The notes under the pieces were generated by a model. It was not told the DNA's origin and searched no databases. It worked only from the letters and a program-made list of their open reading frames with translations. From the NCBI GenBank assembly GCA_003525045.1, contig DQGF01000048.1:12530-21818 (forward strand): 9,289 bases of DNA, in the 5' to 3' direction. Each line of letters starts with the position of its first letter. Position 1 is the first letter of the stretch. Below, one piece after another: positions 5,405 through 9,289 of the stretch. The position numbers and the translations under genes were made by a program. This stretch comes from Pseudomonas sp. (GTDB lineage Bacteria; Pseudomonadota; Gammaproteobacteria; Pseudomonadales; Pseudomonadaceae).

Positions 5405-6855
5405 ACGCGTCCGCGATTATTCCTACGGTAGCGATAGACGAAGATTTTCGCGCCCGGGCCCACAGGGCTTTGGGTGATCAGCAACTGCGAAACAACTTTC
5501 GCACTGCGATGGATTCGCTGATGACAAAACGGGCAGCGTCCTTCAGCGATGCCCACGAAAGAGAACATTTGCGAGCGCTGGGCAATGCTGTCCGCGCCCG
5601 TGCGTTATCCAAGTTGCCCGACCTGCTCGAGCAGCTTGAACAGAACCTGACCCGCAACGGTGTGACAGTGCACTGGGCGGAAACGGTGGATGAGGCCAAT
5701 GGCATCGTCCTCTCGATCATCCGCGCTCACGAGGGGCGGCAAGTGATCAAGGGCAAATCGATGGTCAGCGAAGAGATGGAAATGAACCATGTCCTCGAGG
5801 CTCAAGGCATTGAATGCCTGGAGTCGGACATGGGTGAATACATCGTCCAGCTCGACCAGGAGAAGCCTTCACACATCATTATGCCGGCGATCCACAAGAA
5901 TGCCGGTCAGGTCGCGTCCTTGTTCCACGACAAACTTGGCGTGGAGTACACCAAGGACGTTGACCAACTCATTCAGATCGGTCGCAAAGTCTTGCGGCAG
6001 AAATTCTTCGAAGCGGACATCGGCGTCTCCGGCGTCAACTTCGCCGTGGCCGAAACCGGCACCCTGCTGCTGGTGGAAAACGAAGGCAACGGCCGCATGA
6101 CCACCACCGTGCCACCGGTACACATTGCTGTTACCGGCATCGAAAAAGTCGTGGAAAACCTGCGCGATGTAGTGCCGCTCTTGTCGCTGCTGACCCGGTC
6201 TGCGCTGGGCCAGCCGATCACCACCTATGTCAACATGATTTCCGGCCCGCGCAAGGAACATGAACTCGACGGCCCTCAGGAAGTACACCTGGTGCTGCTG
6301 GACAATGGTCGCAGCCAGGCGTTTGCCGACAGTGAATTGCGCCAGACCCTGAACTGCATCCGCTGCGGCGCCTGCATGAATCATTGCCCGGTCTACACCC
6401 GAATCGGCGGCCACGCCTATGGCGAGGTTTACCCTGGGCCTATCGGAAAAATCATCACCCCGCACATGGTCGGTCTGGCGAAAGTCCCGGACCATCCAAG
6501 CGCATCGTCGTTGTGCGGTGCCTGCGGCGAAGTCTGCCCGGTAAAAATCCCTATCCCTGCACTGCTGCGTCGCTTGCGGGAAGAGAACGTCAAAGCCCCG
6601 GACAGCCCGCATCCAGTGATGCGCGGCCAGGGCAGCAAGTACTCGCGCAAGGAACGCTTTATCTGGAACGCCTGGGCGAGGCTCAACAGTTCGCCAACGC
6701 TTTATCGACTGTTCGGCTTCTTCGCCACTCGTCTGCGCGCGCTGGCACCGAGCAATGTCGGCCCCTGGACGCAAAACCATAGCGCACCGAAACCTGCTGC
6801 GCGCTCACTGCATGACATGGCCCGCGAGCATCTGGCCAAACAGGGAGACCGTTGA
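5401..6855 (+). CDS. lutB: L-lactate oxidation iron-sulfur subunit LutB (LldF)
   Basis: LutB is the Fe-S electron-transfer subunit of the LutABC L-lactate oxidising complex, 484 residues. The LUD domain covers about 70-305, with its hallmark stretch around residues 214-250 (FAVAETGTLLLVENEGN then MTTTVPPVHIAVTGIEKVV). A ferredoxin-like part follows: CIRCGACMNHCP with C319, C322, C325 and C329, then LCGACGEVCPVKIP with C372, C375 and C379. The C-terminal region (about 390-484) fits the LutB C-terminal domain. The second motif shows three cysteines; the place of a fourth (residue 369) is Ser. The open frame reaches back to an ATG at 5302 inside lutA, but the start at 5401 is preferred: it has GGAGG (5390-5394) six bases upstream and overlaps the lutA stop as ATGA. 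The product probably passes electrons from lactate towards the quinone pool. The stop overlaps the lutC start (TGATG). Confidence 0.96.
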   Translation: MNASAIIPTVAIDEDFRARAHRALGDQQLRNNFRTAMDSLMTKRAASFSDAHEREHLRALGNAVRARALSKLPDLLEQLEQNLTRNGVTVHWAETVDEANGIVLSIIRAHEGRQVIKGKSMVSEEMEMNHVLEAQGIECLESDMGEYIVQLDQEKPSHIIMPAIHKNAGQVASLFHDKLGVEYTKDVDQLIQIGRKVLRQKFFEADIGVSGVNFAVAETGTLLLVENEGNGRMTTTVPPVHIAVTGIEKVVENLRDVVPLLSLLTRSALGQPITTYVNMISGPRKEHELDGPQEVHLVLLDNGRSQAFADSELRQTLNCIRCGACMNHCPVYTRIGGHAYGEVYPGPIGKIITPHMVGLAKVPDHPSASSLCGACGEVCPVKIPIPALLRRLREENVKAPDSPHPVMRGQGSKYSRKERFIWNAWARLNSSPTLYRLFGFFATRLRALAPSNVGPWTQNHSAPKPAARSLHDMAREHLAKQGDR

Positions 6856-7526
6856 TGAGCGCCAAGCAAAATATCCTCGCCAAACTGCGCAAAAGCCTGA
6901 CGGGCACCACACCGGTGCCTGACGAATTCGACGTCGTATTAGTGACAGCGCCCTACACCTACGCGCCCGAACAACGCATTGCCCAGCTGCGCAAACTGAT
7001 GGAAGCGGTGCACACTGAAATCCATCTGACGTCCGGCGAAGGCTGGCCAGAACTGCTGGCGCAATTGTTGCGGGATCGCCAATTGCCGAGCCTGTTGATC
7101 GCGCCGACGACGCCTCATGGTCAACGTGTCACTCAGCACTGGGCGAAAAATCCTGGCCTGCCGACACTCAAAGCCTACGACCGTCCGGTTGAAGAATGGA
7201 AAGCCGAGCTGTTTAACGACACACCGGCCAGCCTGACCACCACGCTAGGCGCAATCGCCGCGACCGGTAGTCTGATTCTCTGGCCGACGCGGGAAGAACC
7301 GCGTTTGATGAGCTTGGTGCCACCGGTGCATTTCGCCCTGCTCAAGGCCAGTGAAATCTGCGACAACTTCTATCAGGTGCAGCAGCAATTCAAATGGGCA
7401 CAGGGCATGCCGACCAACGCACTGCTGGTGTCCGGCCCGTCGAAGACTGCCGACATCGAGCAAGTCCTGGCCTATGGCGCTCACGGCCCCAAAGACCTGG
7501 TGGTTTTGATCCTGGAGGACCAATGA
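6855..7526 (+). CDS. lutC: L-lactate oxidation subunit LutC (LldG), LUD-domain protein
   Basis: LutC is the small LUD-domain subunit of the LutABC complex, 223 residues with no Fe-S motif. The LUD signature at 132-169 (GAIAATGSLIL ... LVPPVHFALLKASEI) mirrors the one in LutB (214-250), and SGPSKTADIE (193-202) plus GAHGP (208-212) form the usual C-terminal end of the domain, so LutB and LutC share a homologous fold visible from sequence. Its individual biochemical role is less clear than that of LutA or LutB; bacterial genetics shows all three are needed for L-lactate growth. The ATG at 6855 is chosen over the in-frame TTG at 6852 because GGAG (6844-6847) lies 7 bases upstream of the ATG but only 4 from the TTG. 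It overlaps the lutB stop by one base (TGATG) and the next gene by four (ATGA). Confidence 0.95.
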   Translation: MSAKQNILAKLRKSLTGTTPVPDEFDVVLVTAPYTYAPEQRIAQLRKLMEAVHTEIHLTSGEGWPELLAQLLRDRQLPSLLIAPTTPHGQRVTQHWAKNPGLPTLKAYDRPVEEWKAELFNDTPASLTTTLGAIAATGSLILWPTREEPRLMSLVPPVHFALLKASEICDNFYQVQQQFKWAQGMPTNALLVSGPSKTADIEQVLAYGAHGPKDLVVLILEDQ

Positions 7527-9289
7527 CTCTACCGGCGGCTTTCCTGGATGATGCACAGCAACTGATCCCTGAAGATCGTCGTTTCGACGACCCGTTGTCG
7601 ACATTGGCCTTCGGCACCGACGCCAGTTTCTATCGGTTGATTCCGAAACTGGTGATCCGTGTCGAGTCTGAAGATGAAGTGGTGGCGCTACTCAAACTGG
7701 CGCAACGGGATCAAGTCCCGGTGACCTTCCGCGCTGCCGGCACCAGCTTGTCTGGCCAGGCCATCAGCGATTCGGTGCTGATCGTGCTTGGGGATAGCTG
7801 GAACGGTCGCGAGATCCGTGGCCAAGGCACGCAAATCCGCCTGCAGCCGGGTGTGATCGGCGCACAGGCCAATGCGTGGCTGGCGCCGTTCGGACGCAAG
7901 ATCGGGCCGGACCCGGCGTCGATCAATGCCTGCAAAATCGGCGGCATCGTCGCCAACAATGCCAGCGGCATGTGCTGCGGCACGGCGCAAAATACCTATC
8001 ACACCTTGGCCGGCATCCGTTTGGTGCTGGCCGACGGCAGTCGTCTCGACACCGAAGATTCGGCAAGCGTTGCCGCGTTTCGCGAGAGCCACGCTTCGCT
8101 GCTTGAGCGACTGGCAACCTTGGGGCGCGAGACCCGGGCCAATGCCGAACTGGCTGCGAGAATCCGCCACAAATACCGTCTGAAAAATACCACTGGCCTG
8201 TCACTCAACGCCTTGGTGGATTTCGACGAGCCTGTGGATATCTTGAGCCACTTGTTGGTGGGTTCCGAAGGCACCCTCGGATTCATCAGCGCGGTGACCT
8301 ACGACACTGTGATCGATCACCCGAACAAGGCGTCGGCGCTGATTGTGTTCCCGGACGTGGAGACCTGCTGTAACGCGGTCAGCGTACTGAAGAGCCAACC
8401 GGTGTCGGCCGTGGAATTGCTCGATCGTCGCAGCCTGCGTTCGGTGCAGGATAAACCCGGCATGCCGGCTTTCGTACAGCATCTGTCGAACAATGCCTGC
8501 GCCCTACTGATCGAGTCCCGCGCTGCATCGTCCACCTTGCTGCAGGAACAACTGGCGCAGATCATGGCGTCGCTGACCTCGTTTCCCGTGGAGAAGCAAG
8601 TCGACTTCACCGAAGACCCGGTGGAAAACGCCCGGCTCTGGGCGATTCGCAAAGACACCTTTCCCGCCGTCGGCGCGGTGCGCAAAACCGGCACCACGGT
8701 GATCATCGAAGACGTGACCTTCCCGGTGGAACAACTGGCCCTCGGCGTGAATCGCTTGATCGAGCTGTTCGACAAACATCACTACGACGAAGCGATTCTT
8801 TTCGGACACGCGCTGGAAGGCAATCTGCACTTCGTCTTCACCCAAGGCTTCAACAACCCGGAAGAAGTCGCACGCTACCAGGCATTCATGGACGACGTGG
8901 CGCAGCTGGTGGCGGTGGAGTTCGGCGGTTCGTTGAAAGCCGAACATGGCACCGGTCGCAACATGGCGCCCTTCGTCGAACTGGAGTGGGGCAGCGACGC
9001 GTACCAATTGATGTGGCAGCTCAAACGCCTGCTCGACCCCAACGGCATTCTCAACCCGGACGTAGTGCTCAGTGAAGATCCGCAGATTCACCTCAAGCAT
9101 CTGAAGCCACTGCCGGCCGCCGATGAGATTGTCGACAAGTGCATCGAGTGCGGCTTCTGCGAGCCGGTCTGCCCGAGTCGCAACCTGACCACGACCCCGC
9201 GCCAGCGGATCGTGCTGTGGCGCGAGATGGCGCGCCAGCCGGCCGGCTCGCCCGTCCAGAAGGCCCTGCTCGAGGAGTACGAGTACGAC
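7523..9289 (+). CDS. dld2: FAD/Fe-S D-lactate dehydrogenase, Dld-II type (truncated by right edge)
   Basis: This is a respiratory, NAD-independent D-lactate dehydrogenase of the large flavin plus iron-sulfur type (Dld-II of Shewanella). 589 codons are open to the window end; the family is about 930-950 residues, so roughly a third is missing, probably a second cysteine motif and CCG domains. Visible parts in order: FAD-binding PCMH domain (about 40-220) with FRAAGTSLSGQA (69-80) and IGPDPASINACKIGGIVANN (127-146); FAD-oxidase C-terminal domain (about 265-525) with GHALEGNLH (428-436) and the conserved EHGTGRN around H475; then a [4Fe-4S] motif CIECGFCEPVCP with C540, C543, C546 and C550. The ATG at 7523 overlaps the lutC stop and has GGAGG (7514-7518) only 4 bases upstream, slightly close. 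Placed beside LutABC it gives the operon both lactate stereoisomers. A related D-2-hydroxyacid or glycolate oxidase activity cannot be excluded. Confidence 0.93.
   Translation, partial: MTLPAAFLDDAQQLIPEDRRFDDPLSTLAFGTDASFYRLIPKLVIRVESEDEVVALLKLAQRDQVPVTFRAAGTSLSGQAISDSVLIVLGDSWNGREIRGQGTQIRLQPGVIGAQANAWLAPFGRKIGPDPASINACKIGGIVANNASGMCCGTAQNTYHTLAGIRLVLADGSRLDTEDSASVAAFRESHASLLERLATLGRETRANAELAARIRHKYRLKNTTGLSLNALVDFDEPVDILSHLLVGSEGTLGFISAVTYDTVIDHPNKASALIVFPDVETCCNAVSVLKSQPVSAVELLDRRSLRSVQDKPGMPAFVQHLSNNACALLIESRAASSTLLQEQLAQIMASLTSFPVEKQVDFTEDPVENARLWAIRKDTFPAVGAVRKTGTTVIIEDVTFPVEQLALGVNRLIELFDKHHYDEAILFGHALEGNLHFVFTQGFNNPEEVARYQAFMDDVAQLVAVEFGGSLKAEHGTGRNMAPFVELEWGSDAYQLMWQLKRLLDPNGILNPDVVLSEDPQIHLKHLKPLPAADEIVDKCIECGFCEPVCPSRNLTTTPRQRIVLWREMARQPAGSPVQKALLEEYEYD

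Noticed and set aside
5869..6780. Minus-strand open frame of 303 codons opposite lutB
   Set aside because: The opposite strand carries LUD and 4Fe-4S motifs in lutB; the antisense product has low-complexity composition and no recognisable features.
6852..6854. TTG start for lutC
   Set aside because: The adjacent ATG at 6855 is a better codon with better spacing from GGAG (6844-6847).
1..9289. Search for defence system, phage, transposase, CRISPR array, tRNA or rRNA
   Set aside because: All coding sequence is assigned to conserved housekeeping or lactate-metabolism genes; no direct-repeat array, terminal repeats with a transposase, or tRNA-like cloverleaf was seen by eye.

Overview
The window looks like chromosomal DNA from a fluorescent Pseudomonas (P. 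fluorescens group). The reasons are GC-rich third codon positions in every gene, a REP doublet of the pseudomonad type (core GTAGGAGCGAGGCTTGCCC), and the gene order smpB, lldR, lldP, lut genes. The species is an inference; no rRNA or other marker is present.

Layout. Positions 1-1001 (minus strand) hold the N-terminal two thirds or so of a sodium:neurotransmitter-symporter (NSS) family transporter that runs off the left edge. Divergent from it, smpB (1120-1602, plus) encodes the tmRNA-binding trans-translation factor. smpB converges on lldR (1709-2476, minus), a FadR-type GntR regulator, and a 24-bp perfect inverted REP pair lies between them. lldR is divergent from a lactate locus on the plus strand: lldP (permease, 2739-4433), lutA (4580-5404), lutB (5401-6855), lutC (6855-7526) and a D-lactate dehydrogenase of the Dld-II type (7523 to the right edge, truncated). 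The last four genes overlap by 1 to 4 bases at each junction, so they are almost certainly co-transcribed and translationally coupled.

How the genes work together. LldP imports lactate. LutABC, an iron-sulfur and LUD-domain complex, oxidises L-lactate to pyruvate. The FAD/4Fe-4S Dld-II protein oxidises D-lactate. Both should feed electrons to the respiratory chain. LldR is expected to repress the operon through a 17-bp palindrome (2670-2686) placed just downstream of a TTGACA promoter, and lactate should release it. No lldD (FMN L-lactate dehydrogenase) is present between lldP and the dehydrogenase genes, so LutABC is the L-lactate route at this locus.

Most of the window is ordinary, conserved metabolism. 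The points most worth a second look are non-coding. A strong intrinsic terminator in the lldP-lutA gap points to the minus strand, where there is no gene; with a TATAAA box inside lutA this could define an antisense RNA over the lutA start. A consensus TATAAT lies only 9 bases before the smpB ATG, with no Shine-Dalgarno, suggesting a leaderless smpB mRNA. The NSS transporter also has two changes at sodium-site positions. I see no CRISPR array, insertion sequence, tRNA, rRNA or phage gene, and no gene-free stretch longer than 262 bases.
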